This document shows, piece after piece, positions 25,781 to 36,347 of a DNA stretch of 64,000 bases; position 1 is the stretch's first letter; each line of letters begins with the position of its first letter. Where the stretch lies: the NCBI GenBank assembly GCA_004431415.1, contig QPMI01000044.1:434001-498000 (forward strand), written 5' to 3'. Both the position numbers and the translations under genes were made by a program. The DNA is from Cyanophora paradoxa. Taxonomy: Eukaryota > Glaucocystophyceae > Cyanophorales > Cyanophoraceae. The notes below the pieces were generated by a model. The model did not search any database, was not told the origin of the DNA, and saw only the letters and a program-made list of their open reading frames with translations.

Positions 25781-26943
25781 TGCCGCGGCCTTTGCCGCGG
25801 CCCTTACCGGGTCGAGCTGTGCCGGCACCTAGTCGGGAGGAAGGCCTGTCGCCTCCGGTCGGCCTGTCGGAGGTGGGCGAGGCGAGGCGGGGGCGGGGCG
25901 GGGCGTGGGGGGGCGGGGGTCCGGGGCTCGCGGCGGCGGGGTGGAGCCGGAGCCGGAGGGGGCTGGGGCGGACCTCTGGGGCCGGGTCCGGGTGCTGGGG
26001 CCGTTGGCTTGTGGCTAGGATTCGGGTGAGGATGAGGCTGCGCCAGTGGGCGCAGCACCGGCTGCTGCCATCGAAGGGCGAGTTGGGGTCCGTGAGCGCG
26101 TCTTCTTGGCCCCGGACCAGGGCGTCTGCCAGGGCACAGACAATTACACCGCAGCTGAAGCGGTCCCGTTGTTCGGGGATGGGGTACCTGGTGGCCGATG
26201 CAAGCGGCCAGGCGGTGGGGTCGTCTGAGGGGAGGTTGCGTTCCGGCGCTCGAGCTGGAGCCAGCGGAGAATCGGGGCCAGCTTCTCTCGAGCCGACTCT
26301 GCGTTTGGCAGGTTGTAGGCATCATAGAGTTCGGCTCGACGGTCACGTACGTGGATCGCAGCGAAGGTCCAGTGGCCCGGTGAGTGGATCGGGAAGAGCA
26401 GAACATCGAAGTCGAACGGGCTGACCCCGCGGGCTACCAGCTTGTTGTGAAGGCGCTGGGGCCTCGGCCTGGCGCGGAGAGGTTAGGGTACTCAAGCGAG
26501 TCAAAGATTAGTGGACGGCGGGCCAGGGCAGGGAGTTGGGCGAGGAGGGCGAGGTAGAAGACAACGGTCTCGTCGTCTAACCAGGTCTCACCATTGAGCC
26601 GACTGAGAGATCTCCTTGAGACGTTGATGCTGCCCGAGGTACCGAGCAGCGGCGAGGAGATCTGTCGGAGTACTTCCTGCGCAGGCTTTAGCGGGCCGGG
26701 TCGGGTCTGTGCCCACGCTAGGCGGACCTCTTCGGACGGCGGCAGGGGGGGCCACGGGCTGGGCTGCGGGCGGGTCGGGGCCGCGGGCAAGGGTGAGTGC
26801 CGGGGCTCCGGCGGGTGAGGCGCTGGGGGCTCAGGGGGGTGGAGGGTTAAGCTGGGGGCTGAGCTCACGGGAGGGGCGTCCGATCGCGAGGTTGCTTTGA
26901 GGTTCGTGGGCGGGCTGTGCGGGCTGTCTGCGGCGACATTCAT
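25780..26943 (-). pseudogene. Ulp1/SENP (C48)-like cysteine protease domain at the C-terminal side of the retroelement
   Basis: After a Pro-rich linker (26700-26900) come SRLNGETWLDDETVVFYLAL (about 26545-26605), the equivalent of the WLND.vI.fY start of Ulp1 peptidases; LLFPIHSPGHWTFAAIHVRD (about 26340-26400), which holds the catalytic His in HW; LYDAYNLPNAESARE (about 26285-26330), with an Asp at the expected place; and RFSCGVIVCALADALV (about 26120-26165), matching the catalytic D/S-CG-V-VC-A-AD motif. His, Asp and Cys are all present. One frame change lies between the second and third motifs and another before the His motif. Ulp1 enzymes cleave SUMO or related modifiers; in an element it might process the polyprotein or counter host SUMOylation. 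Identification is from motifs and their order only. Confidence 0.75.
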
Positions 26944-26948
26944 CAGGT

Positions 26949-28200
26949 CATGGGCGTCGGCGGGAGGGCGGGCAAGCTGGACGGTCTGTGCTCGACCGGC
27001 CTACTGCTGAGTGCGCATCGCGCGCTGGCGCTGCCGTCGGCTGGAGACGGGCGCGTTCCGGTACGCTTGGGGGTACCGGAATACTACTGACCAGCACTAC
27101 GGGTGCGGGCTGCGGGTTCGGGTCCGGCTGAGGGCGTGTCTCCCGGGCGCGGCGGCTTCTTCGGCGGGCCGCGGGGTCTGTTGCTGGCGGGGGTCGGGGC
27201 GCCGTCAGAGTCCGACGCGTGAGGCCACAGCGGCGCTGCCAGGCTTGGACGTCCGAGTTTCGCGCCTGCCAAATCTCCTGGAGCCCCGTCACAAGTACAT
27301 CAAAGATCCCGTTCGCGCATTTACGAGCAGCGGGGGCGCGAACATGAAGGTACTCGAGGGCCGGGACCAGACTGCGGGGAGGAGCAGCCGGACGGACAGG
27401 CGGGGCGAGTCGTGCGAGAGGTCGGTGAAAAGGGCCTGTCCGTGAGTCAGCCAGCGGGAGGGGGAGCCGTAGAGACAGGCACGGAGGTGGGGGGGTACAG
27501 GCCCGGGTCGCGAGCGTTCGTGCACGGTCTGACGCCAGCGGCGTTCGTCAGCGAGGGCGAAGGCAGGAAATAGGTCGCGGAGGAACAGGCCGTCCGACTT
27601 CAGGCCGTCCGGGAGCTCGTACTTCGTTGCGGCCGACTTTAGTCTCTGCGTGGTGATCGTTGTGTGGAGGAGGTTGTAAATCTTGGATTGCATAGCGAGC
27701 CGGGCCGCTTGCGATGCCGAACAAAGGCCGAAGGCGTGGTCGTGGGTCTCGGGTTGACTCGCGCTGTGGAGCGCCGGCGGGGGTCGCGGTCTGCGGTTGC
27801 GGCGGCTCCTGGGTCGCGCCTCGGTGCCCAGGGGGTGCCGGGATGGGGCCGCCGGAGGCGTCGGCGACGCGAGCGCACCCAGGCGTACGCACAGGCCTTG
27901 CGGGTTGATGTTGCCGTAGAGGTGTGGGGCATCGCGGGCACGGACAGGTAGGAGGGGCGCGAGTTCCATGCTGAATTTGGTGAGCTGCGCAAGGCGGGCA
28001 TTGAACGGGGCTGACGCGTCGCGGGAGGCGCCTTGCTTACGGAATTCGCGCGCGAGCCGTGCCCGGTCGGCCGGGGCGCCGAGCCACGAGGATTCAAGCG
28101 ACGTCAGCCGCACGAAGTTACGCATTTCGCAGACGGCGCGGACGTGGGCCCGGGGGTCGGACTCGACGCGGTACGCTCTGCTGGAGTCGTACCCCTCCAG
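26949..28200 (-). pseudogene. Post-RNase H region of the retroelement
   Basis: Helical coding-like sequence with no firm domain assignment. It includes ARLAMQSKIYNLLHTTITTQ, LRDLFPAFALADERRWRQT and, at the end, LQEIWQARNSDVQAW. The IWQARN motif resembles the short IWKARN-type segment found C-terminal to RT in some plant LINEs, which suggests a structural or nucleic-acid-binding extension. I see no restriction-like endonuclease signature (no CCHC plus PD..D cluster). Confidence 0.5.
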
Positions 28201-28269
28201 GCTCCTGCGGGGGGTGAGAAGAGGAGGACGAACTCGAACCCGCCGGGGAAAGAGGGCTCACGCCGTGCT

Positions 28270-29440
28270 AGCCATGCACGTTTTGCGGCAGCCGAGACGG
28301 CGGGGTCGGATGCGACTGCGGGATCTGCCTGCCAGGTGGCGCTCTCGACGTCAGCCCAGGCATTGAGGCCGTGGCCATCGCTGCAGGCCTTGGAGAACGG
28401 GGCGCAGGGGTGCAGGGCGAGCGCCGCTGCGGCGAGGCGGTCGGCTCGGTGGTTATCCCGGTCGTACGCATCATTCAGTACCCTCTCCATGCGTTGGGCG
28501 ATCGGGAGGCCGGCGAGGGCGGGAACGTGGGGCCCGAGAGCCGCGAGCGCGTCTCGACGGCGCTGGCGTTCCTCCCGGCGCGCCTTGCGGGTCTGACGTT
28601 CGATCTGGTGGAGAATGCGTCGAGTCTCGCGGCGGCGGAGGTGAGCAGTGCGCGCACGGATGTGCTCGGACAGGTAGTTATAAGCGCCCGAAAGCGGGTT
28701 CGGGCGCCCGGCGTACACCCCTTGTCCCTCGCCGAATTTGGCGATAAGCTCGGCGTCAGAGGGCTCGGGGGGAGGTCGTCCGGGCGGAGAGGTAGGACAC
28801 GTACGATCCGGAGTCGTCCGCATCGCTGTCCGTCTCGGGCTCTGCCGGGGCGACAGGCGCAGGCCGGTCAGTGTACTCTTTCTGATGCGCCTTCACCTTC
28901 TGTACGCGGACCTCGGCGGGTGGCCTTCCGGCGGCGGCGGCGAGGGCTCTGCGGTGCTGATGGACTTCTGCAGCCGCTCGCAGATGGTGCGAGAAGTTGG
29001 TGCGAAGGCCGCTGCGGACCGTCGAGTCAGCGCGGTGCAGGACAGAGCGGCGGATGAGTGACATCGCCGTCGAGCTGTCTGTCTTAACTGTGCAGCCCTC
29101 GGGCGACTTTAAGAAGGCCGTGAGGACGGCGAGGAGCTCGCCTTTGTTGTTGTTGACAGTGCCCGGGCACGGGGCGACAAAGAAGTCGCTGCCGTCCGTG
29201 GGATGGCTTCGGCGAGCTCCCGCAGGCCGCCGCCTGTGGGGCGTCATCTTCTGCGCATGCATCGGCTTCACGCAGCAGCTGGTTTTTCAGCTGTATACCT
29301 TCGCTGCGGCGCTGGGCTTCCGCTGCCGATCCGCTGGGAGTGCGCCGCGTTCTGCTCGTGTCCCGGGTCCAGACACCCGCGTAAGCCGTTAGCGCCGCCT
29401 CGGATCCGAACCCCGTTGTGCTGGCATCGGTCGCCGCCAC
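28270..29440 (-). pseudogene. RNase H domain of the retroelement
   Basis: All four catalytic motifs of a type I RNase H are present in order: AATDASTTGFG (first Asp, about 29405-29440), NNNKGELLAVLTAF (Glu, about 29115-29160), VKTDSSTAMSLI (second Asp, about 29050-29085), then VKAHQ near 28890. A last motif, DNHRADRLAAAAL (about 28430-28470), fits the usual N..AD.LA but lies unusually far downstream, about 120-130 residues after VKAHQ, with an Arg-rich helical insertion (RRETRRILHQIERQTRKAR) between. Two frameshifts occur inside. The domain would remove the RNA strand during element reverse transcription. Confidence 0.75.
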
Positions 29441-30562
29441 TCTCGGGGCCGGCAGCGGGGAGCTCCTCGCGGCGAAGCTCCTGGGCTACGAGGTTCCAGA
29501 ACGGGTCGGCTAGGGGCTCCGGGTCGATGAGAAAGTGCTCGAGAGGCTGGCGATCCGGGTATACAGGCGTGCGGTGCGCGGTGGCACTGTACCCGGGCGG
29601 CGTTGCTTGTAGCCCGACGGCGGCTGGGCTGCGCGGAGGGATCCGCTTCGTAATCCCAATCGCGTTCCCACGGAGGAAGGAAGAGCGTCGTGCGGAACTC
29701 GGTCCACCACTCCTGACTCTCTAGCTTCACAACCGCGTACGGTTCGTGCTTCCGCGTGCGGGTCGCCGGGTGATTAGCTCGAGGAGGCGGGCCGGGTGAA
29801 TGTGGATGGAGTCCTCGGTCCACTGGCAGGCGCCTGACTCCGGCTCAGAGTGGTCGCAGCGCTGGCGCGCCGCCTTGGCTGTCGCATCGTCCGTCGTGTA
29901 CCGCGCATCGCACTCATCTTTGAGCATCGTGCACTTGTAGAATCGGGCGGCGCCCTCCCGTCGCCGTCGCGGATCGTGCGGTCGCGCCAGATCCAATGTT
30001 CCAGGCGGACGTACACGCGGAGGCGCCCATCGTCTTCATCGCGCTCCTCCCATTTGCTAACGATGCGCGTCAGGTAGCCCTGCGGGTGCCAGGCGAACTG
30101 TCCCTCCACGTACGGCGGGCTCATCAGGTTCGCTTCGAAAAGCGTCTGCTGGCGCCGCGCCCCTGCTTGAGCACGTGCATGGGAAGCGCAGGGAGCGTGG
30201 GAGCTTCCTCGGCGGGACGGGCTCGCAGATTGCGCGGAGGAAGTCTGGGAACCACGACGGCGCCCGGCTGAGACGCTGGCGACGCGGCCGCTGCCCCAGA
30301 GGCTCGCCCAGTCCAGAACGGTGCGCCCGTCCGGGCCCGTGATGTCCGCCGCCGTCAGCAGATCGTGTTCCCACAGGAACGGCGCGGCGCTGCGGAGGAG
30401 GGCTGGCGGTAGAAGCGTAGTGAGGACGAATCTTCGTTCGAGTCGAGGATGCGGAGGCCGGAGTCAGGTGCGACCTTCCCGAGTCGAGGATGTAGCCCTC
30501 CGCATTCATATTTCGGGCTATAGCGAGGGCTAGATGATCGCGCCGGAGGCCGGGCCTGGATC
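29440..30562 (-). other. Linker between RT and RNase H of the retroelement
   Basis: Coding-like sequence in shifting frames with no domain I recognise. It contains EGQFAWHPQGYLTRIVSKW, a Cys-containing stretch (RFYKCTMLKDECDARY) and EFRTTLFLPPWERDWDYE. It joins the RT thumb to RNase H and is longer than a simple hinge, so it may hold an element-specific domain. Confidence 0.5.
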
Positions 30563-32497
30563 TAGGTTCGGATAGCAGTACGGGGGAGAGGAAGGCATAG
30601 CTTTTCCTGCGCCGCGAACACGCGGTGGAGGAGATACGGGCGAAGCGTCGGGTGGTTCGCGCGGATTGTTTCGTCTAGGACGTGTATGGCGAGCTGCTCG
30701 TCTGCCAGGCGCTTCAGCCCATAGAATCCGCGGCTCCATATTAGGGCGTTGGGCGCCGAGCGGCGGAGGCGCGCCTGATGCTTGACTAGCGTCATCCACA
30801 GGGTATCTATCTGGGCGCACTGGCGCTCGGTGTACGCGACAACCTTGCAGGCGTACGTGATGCGCGGGATGAGTACGCTGTTCACAATGTACACTGCTTC
30901 CTTTGCGGTGAGCTTCTTTTTCTTTAGGATCGCGCAGGCGGTCTGCGCCATCGTGTAGACCGCTTCGAACTGATGCCTCCAATTTAGGTCCGCGGTAAAC
31001 CAGACCCCCAGGAACTTGAAGGGCTTCGTCGGAGGCAGGACGTGGTGCGCACGCTCCTTAGCCCCAGGCGGGCCAAGGAGGGGCGGTTTGGGCTCGGGAG
31101 ATACGTTGTTATAAGTGAACTCAGTCTTCTTCGCGTTCAGGCGATATCGTGGATCCAGAAGAATTCCGATACCAGGTCCGCATGCAGTTGTACCCCCGCG
31201 CGGACGAGCTGATGAGCACGGTGTCGTCCGCGTAGGCCTGCCCTGGCGAGTCAACGTCGGGAGGTGAGCCCGGAGGCGGTGAGCTGGCGGGGGGCCGGGC
31301 GAGGTGCGATCCCGGCCCCATGCGGTATGTTGTACCCTCCGCCGCGCTGACTTCGCGCAGGGCCGTAAGGAAGACATCGTAAAAGATGAGCCAGTGGATA
31401 GGCGATTCCGTACCCCCTGGGGAAGCCCGCACTCGACATCGAACGGTTCGGTGGGGCCGTACCCGTGAGGACCGATGCCTTGCGCCGCGTCGTGAGCTGT
31501 TCGTACAGCTGAATGTACTTCTCAGGATGCGGAGGCGGCGGAGGCCATCGCCATGCTGGGCCAGCTCACGCTGTCGTAGGCTCGACGGATGTCAAGGAGG
31601 AGCAGGTAGATCGTTTAGAGAACTGTTTCGCATCTTCAAGTAATGCGCGCATCATGTAGAGCGGCTCGTCCGTCGATTTACCACGTGTAAAGGCGTAGTT
31701 TGCGCCCTTCAGTAGTTCGTTCTTTCGGATGATCCTGGAGAGTCTATCCGTGAGAAGAGCTGTTACCAGTTTCAGGGCGCATTCTTGCAGTGTTATCGGT
31801 CTGACGTTGTCAGGGTGCCCGTCCCATTCCCCGCTCTTCGGGATCAGGCAGATATTTCCGTAGAGCAGAGGTTCAGGAACAGCTCCGAGCTCTAGAATCA
31901 GGTTGACCGTCACCAGTAGAAGCCGCCTGCAGGTTGGCGTTCTGTTTTCGGACTGGAGGCCGAGGTGTCCAGGCCCGCTTTCTTCAGCTCTTCGAGCGTT
32001 TTCTTGGGGAGGACAGGGTCACTCCACAGCATCTTAATCATTTCATTCGAGAGGCCGAGGGCCCTGCCGCCCCGTTTCTCAGCGAGCCAATGATTCTGCC
32101 CAGCTCCGTGTCCTCCGTGCGATTCAGTAGGCTATCGAATAGGGCTGCATCTATGTCGTCCCGCGGCGCGTGCAGTCGCTGCCAGAGGCGGGGTCCGGGC
32201 GCATTCGCTTAGCGGGAGACCTAGCGGGTCGAGGCGGGCCGTTAGGGGTGCTCTGCGCTTGGTCCAGGCGTGCATGTGCTGGCGGGCAAAGGGACAGACT
32301 TGCTCTTCGGAGTCATACACTTTGTATTCGAGCCCATCGAAGAACGAGAAAGATGTGATACCTCGGCGAGCCGGCGCTTCCAGGACCAGTCGGAGGTGCT
32401 GCGCGAGGTCAACTTTGAACATGCGGCGCGTGCGTTCGCGGCTCGCCAGGATGCGCTTGGTCTCGAAGCCGCGGATGTGCAGGTCGACCTTCTTGTC
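30562..32497 (-). pseudogene. Reverse transcriptase region of the retroelement
   Basis: The reading frame is open at the junction (DKKVDLHIRGFETKRIL) and continues as a non-catalytic segment to about 31930. RT fingers follow (ICLIPKSGEWDGHPDNVRPI at about 31795-31855), then ANYAFTRGKSTDEPLYMMR (about 31645-31705). The LPQG box and SPIHWLIFYDVF lie at about 31375-31430 with a frame change inside a G run. The catalytic YADDTVLISS box is at about 31205-31240, and the post-palm FKFLGVWFTADLNWRHQFE is at about 30960-31020. The thumb region is helical and includes KKKLTAKEAVYIVNSVLIPR. At least two frameshifts break it. YADD supplies the two catalytic aspartates, so the active site looks intact at the residue level. 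Confidence 0.85.
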
Positions 32498-35400
32498 GGC
32501 CGCCCTCTAGCTACCGTGGTTCCATGCCCACCGGTACCTTTCATTTGCTGCGAGGGATCTGCAGCTGGGCGACGCTGGCCGCAGGGCCCGGCGGGTGCCG
32601 AGCCTGCCCCGGCGAGCCAACGCAGCACGCACGCCGCTTCGTGCTGCGGGGCTGACCGATGGAGGGGGCGGGGGATGAAGGATGCCATGGTAGAGCGGGT
32701 GGGGCGGGGCCGGGCGGGCGGGGGAAAGCGGGCCGGCGCGGCGGGGGGAAGCGGGCCGGAGGAAGGAGGGGCCTGGGCGGGAAGCGGGCCGGAGGAAGGG
32801 AGGGGCTGGGAGGGAAGCGGGGCGGGCCGGGCCGGCTCTGGAAAGAGCCTTGGCGAGGGGCCCGGGGCGGGGCGGATCAGGGGGAGGGACCGGGGGAGGG
32901 GGGTGGGGGGGTGGGGGGGGGGGAGGGGGGCGGGGAAGAGAGAGGGGGCCGGGGCGGATCTGGCCATGGGGGAGGGGCCGGAGGAAGCCCCGAGGAAGCG
33001 GGCGGGGGGTCCCACCCCGGGCGAGGACGGAGGCAGCGGCCGCCACGGGTCGCCGTCGCCGTCCGACGGCTGCCGCGGCGATCGCGGCGCGCCCCTCTGA
33101 TCTGAGGCCCTGAGGCTCAGGCGCCGACACCGCGGAAGGCGGGCGCGGGGGGGCGCACCGGAGAGGCGCCCGGCTGCCCAGTGCCGCGGGCGCTGGAGGC
33201 CCGCCGGGTGCTGGAAGCGCCGGTGCAGACGCCGAGACCGCTTAGGGCGTGTGAGAGGCAAGGGTCGTCGGGCGGCCGCCGCTGAGGCGGGCGGGATCAG
33301 CGCCCGAAGTCCAGCCTCGGAGGCAGAGGCGGCGCCGGCGCCGGAACCCGCACGGCACGAATCGGTCTTCGCCCTGACGTCTCGCCCTGCCTCCCGGAGC
33401 CGGCGCCGGCATCGGCCTTGGCGCCCGCTGCCGGGCTGCGCGGAGGCGGGAGGTGAGCACATGCCCGGCGCACGCGGCCCCGCGCCCGCGAACGAACCAG
33501 GAGGGGCGGAAGTGCTGCCGCGCCGCGGCGCCTCGACGCCGGAAGGCGCCACGGCGACGGAGGCCGCCTCTCCGCTACGGCCGCGGCTCCGCCGGACGCG
33601 GCGGCTCGCGGGCGGCCGGGCCGCGGGCCCGAGAAGGGCGGCGGGGGGCGCACGACGAGGCGGCGGCAGGCCGGCGCTGAGCGCGTCGCGCCGCCGGCCG
33701 CCTCTCCACCGCGGCTCCCCGCCGCAGAGACCCTGCATGCGCAGCTGGAGCTGACGCTCGCCTGATGGCCCTGCCCGCGGCTCAAGTGACCATCGATGCT
33801 CTTTGCCGCCTGCTTGCCTGCGTGAAGACCGCTGCGCCCGTGAGCCGCCCGCCCCGCGCCATACGCATCCTCCACGACGTCACAGGCTGCAGGGCTGCAG
33901 GCATGGGAAGCGAGCGGGGTGTGTTAGCTGCCCGGCTGCGCAAACGTTACTGGGCCCGCGTGCGCACAGCACCGTGGCCGCAGTGGCACCGCGAAGTCCC
34001 GAAGTCCTGAAGTCCCGAAGCGTAGGCCGCGCGCGAGCGGATCTGCGCGGCTGAAGCCTGCAAGCTAATCAGGAGCTCGTGGAAAGCCGGTCGCAACAGC
34101 CGCGTCGAGCGCTGGGTCTGCGCCACTATACGTCACTCGAGAACTCCGGCAACGAGCACGAGCTTTCCGCACCATCGGAAGCTCGCCTCCCGAGCCTACT
34201 GGTACCAAATCGAGCGCATCTTGCAGGCGCAGACGTCGACAGCTGCAGGCAAGATCGAGAGGGCGCGCTGCCTCAACGCGGTGTACCCCCTGCCAGAGGC
34301 AAATTTCCTCTGATCCAGAGGAAATTTTCCTCTGGGCCCGACAGCGTACCCCCTCCAGAGGCAAATTTCCTCTGGCACGGCGCCGGCGCACAGGAAAATC
34401 TCCTCTGGGCGATCCGGCATGCATGCCCTCGTAGTACACGCAGCACTAGCTCGCGTGCGACGCTCTCCGCCTTCGCGGAGTGCAGCTGGAGCATCGCAGA
34501 CGGTCGCGTTTGGCCGCGTGGACGAGCGAGCGTGAGCGGCCTGCAGCAGCACAGCAGTCGCTCGATCGATCCGCGTGACGGCCTCGCGCTCGCGGGCGCG
34601 CCGCGGCCGGGCCGGTCGTGTGCGGGGCCGCGGCCGGCCGCGTGGCGGCGGAGTGCAGCGGCACTCCAGTTCGGCTCCTTCGGCCTTCGCCAAGCTTTCA
34701 GCTAAGGCGGGGAGCGCCTCGCGATCGGTGCGGCACGCAACGTCCGCTTTTCCTCCTGCAAGCTGAAGGCATCTGGACTTACACGTACACGAGCGCTAGC
34801 GCCCGCCGCGGCGCAGAACGAGACGCTGCGGGCGGGCTCGAGGATGAACGCTGCCGCGGATTGATGCTCCTGATCAGCTGAGAAACAAACGCCTAGCCGG
34901 TGAGCGCTTCTCTCGATCTGGGCTGCGAAAAGCAAAGCCGCGCGCTCCGAACTCTGACTCAGTGACTTGGGCGCAGCTCGAGCGCCCGCGCACGCGCCGA
35001 GACGGCGGAAGCGGCGCAGCGGGCCCGCGGCCCGCAGCTCCTCGGGCGCCCGGGCCCGTGCATTACGGCTCGCACCTGAGCTCATGGCCAGGATCCGGAG
35101 CTCGCCGATCGAGAGAGATCCGGTGCGGCCGCCCGCCCCGCATGTTTCCCGCCCGAGCGTCCTGCCGATGCCACCCGCGCAGCCGCCGGGCCGCGCTGTT
35201 GCAGACGCGCTTCGCCGCCTGCCTCCCCGGGCCCTCGAGCTCCGCGTACGGCTTCCGGCCGCCGGCCTACAGCACTTCGAGAGCCGCCCGAAGGCACGTG
35301 AGGGCTCAGATGCAGCAGAGCGCCTTAAAGCTTGCTTCTCGTTCCGAAGATTTGAGAGAAGCGCGCGCGCCCATGCTCACTGCTCTTCCAGGGCGATCCC

Positions 35401-35632
35401 GTGCAGCTCGGAAGAGCCGGCAACACAGCATCAACGTTAACTAAGCTACGGTGCGCTTGAGCCTCTCGCGGGGCGCTGCGCCCGCCAGATCCGGACCTCA
35501 CGGCTGTTCCTGATCAGCTGCAGGGGGCAGCGGCGGCCGGGGAGCTCGAGGGGGGCCGGGCGGCGCAGTGCCGCTGCATGCGCAGTCCAGCGGACATGTT
35601 CCTCGTTGTATACGGTCAGAAACACCTAGCTG
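32498..35632 (+). repeat. Array unit, copy 6, with shortened homopolymers
   Basis: Resumes at the ggccgccctctagctacc position of the unit, about 0.5 kb earlier in unit coordinates than where copy 5 stopped, and continues to tatacggtcag. Compared with copy 4 many C and G runs are one base shorter, for example near 33485, 34036, 34287, 34337 and 35389. That pattern is typical of consensus errors. Confidence 0.8.
34293..34409. repeat. Palindrome cluster in array unit 6
   Basis: Same cluster. The palindromes themselves are unchanged while the neighbouring C runs are each one base shorter. Confidence 0.8.
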
Positions 35633-35970
35633 TGCAGAATTCGAAGCGCTTCGCCGCCTGCCTCCCCCTCGAGCCCCGCGTGCGGCTTCCGGCTTACAGC
35701 ACTCAGCGGCACTTCGAGAGCCATCCGCCGGCCGGATCTGCAGGCACGCGAGGCCTCAGGTGCAGCACGGCGCCTTGCTTCTCGTTCCGAAGATTTGATC
35801 ATGAGAGACGCGCGCGTCCGCATGCTCACGGCTCTTCGCAGGGCGATTCCGTGCAGCTCGCAAAAGCCGGCAACGCAGCATCAACGTTAACTCAGCTCCG
35901 GTGCGCTTGAGCCTCTCGCGACGCGCTGCGCCCGCCAGATCCGGACCTCACGGCTGTTCCTGATCAGCTG
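35633..35970 (+). repeat. Diverged array remnant
   Basis: Resembles unit positions around 10805-11120 of copy 1 (cttcgccgcctgcctccccc, then the cctgatcagctgca end) with many substitutions and small indels. It marks the right edge of the array. Confidence 0.65.
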
Positions 35971-36347
35971 CATGGGGCATGTAGCTATTGCGTGTATGCT
36001 GCTCTTCTTCGGACCAACTTGGCAAGGACGCCCTTTTGTGACCTTCGAATTCCGGCATTTAGCTTCAACGCTAACCGGGATCCTTCCTCGCGTGGCTTGC
36101 AGGCCATCCGATGACCTTGCAGATATAGCTTCCTCCCCCAGACTTCGCGCCCCCCCCACCTCCCCCGTAGCTTCAAATAGAGAGTGCTTGATTTGATTTA
36201 TACATGCCGGTCTAGATCTGTACACAGTAAAAAACCCAACATATAAATAAGTAGCCGCTGAGCTATACATCGATCTGAAGGTGCAAGCCTCGAATTCGAA
36301 GCCCGCGCCGCGCGCGGCGCCGCACACGATGCCATCACACGTGCACT
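35971..36347. other. Gene-free spacer right of the array
   Basis: Unique, AT-richer sequence with taaataag and tatacat words and no exon I can support. It probably includes the 3' UTR of the minus-strand gene ending at 36348. Confidence 0.5.

Larger units (their letters stand above)
24416..32497 (-). mobile_element. 5'-truncated non-LTR (LINE-like) retrotransposon with RT, RNase H and Ulp1-like domains
   Basis: About 8.1 kb of sequence interrupts the tandem array. On the minus strand it reads, from right to left: an N-terminal segment open to the junction, reverse transcriptase, a linker, RNase H, a further domain, an Ulp1/C48-like protease domain, a Pro-rich tail, and a non-coding end finishing in an A-run (the T-run at 24417-24427). 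No long terminal repeats are seen, and the RT features (GLPQG and YADD boxes, FKFLGVWF after the palm) fit non-LTR elements. Only about 0.6 kb of coding sequence precedes the RT, so any upstream endonuclease region is missing. That is the usual result of incomplete target-primed reverse transcription. The frame changes about ten times but has few in-frame stops, so the frameshifts may be decay or consensus errors. Confidence 0.85.
9005..35970 (+). repeat. Tandem array of about 3.4-kb units (six copies plus remnant), split by a retroelement
   Basis: The marker gcgcccgctgccgggctgcg occurs at about 9012, 12208, 14866, 18260, 21656 and 33420. That gives spacings of about 3196, 2658, 3394 and 3396 bp before the retroelement. 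All copies are head-to-tail. Each unit contains, in order, a GC-rich block, a block ending in a cluster of short palindromes, a long unique-looking block, a ctag-containing segment (absent from copy 2), and a G-rich minisatellite. No protein family is recognisable in any frame. Frames of 100-260 codons are open on both strands, as expected from the high GC content. I treat it as a satellite or low-copy repeat rather than a gene family, though a long non-coding transcript is possible. Confidence 0.85.

Noticed and set aside
25780-26943. Ulp1-like segment as a host SUMO protease gene unrelated to the element
   Set aside because: It lies inside the same insertion, on the same strand, between the RNase H extension and the A-run end, with no independent start or introns visible.
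31914-32497. Apurinic-type endonuclease upstream of the RT
   Set aside because: The 0.6 kb before the RT contains no catalytic motifs of that family. The element is cut at the array junction.
9005-35970. CRISPR array or phage-like direct repeats
   Set aside because: Units are 2.7-3.4 kb, there are no short spacers, and the genome is eukaryotic with introns.
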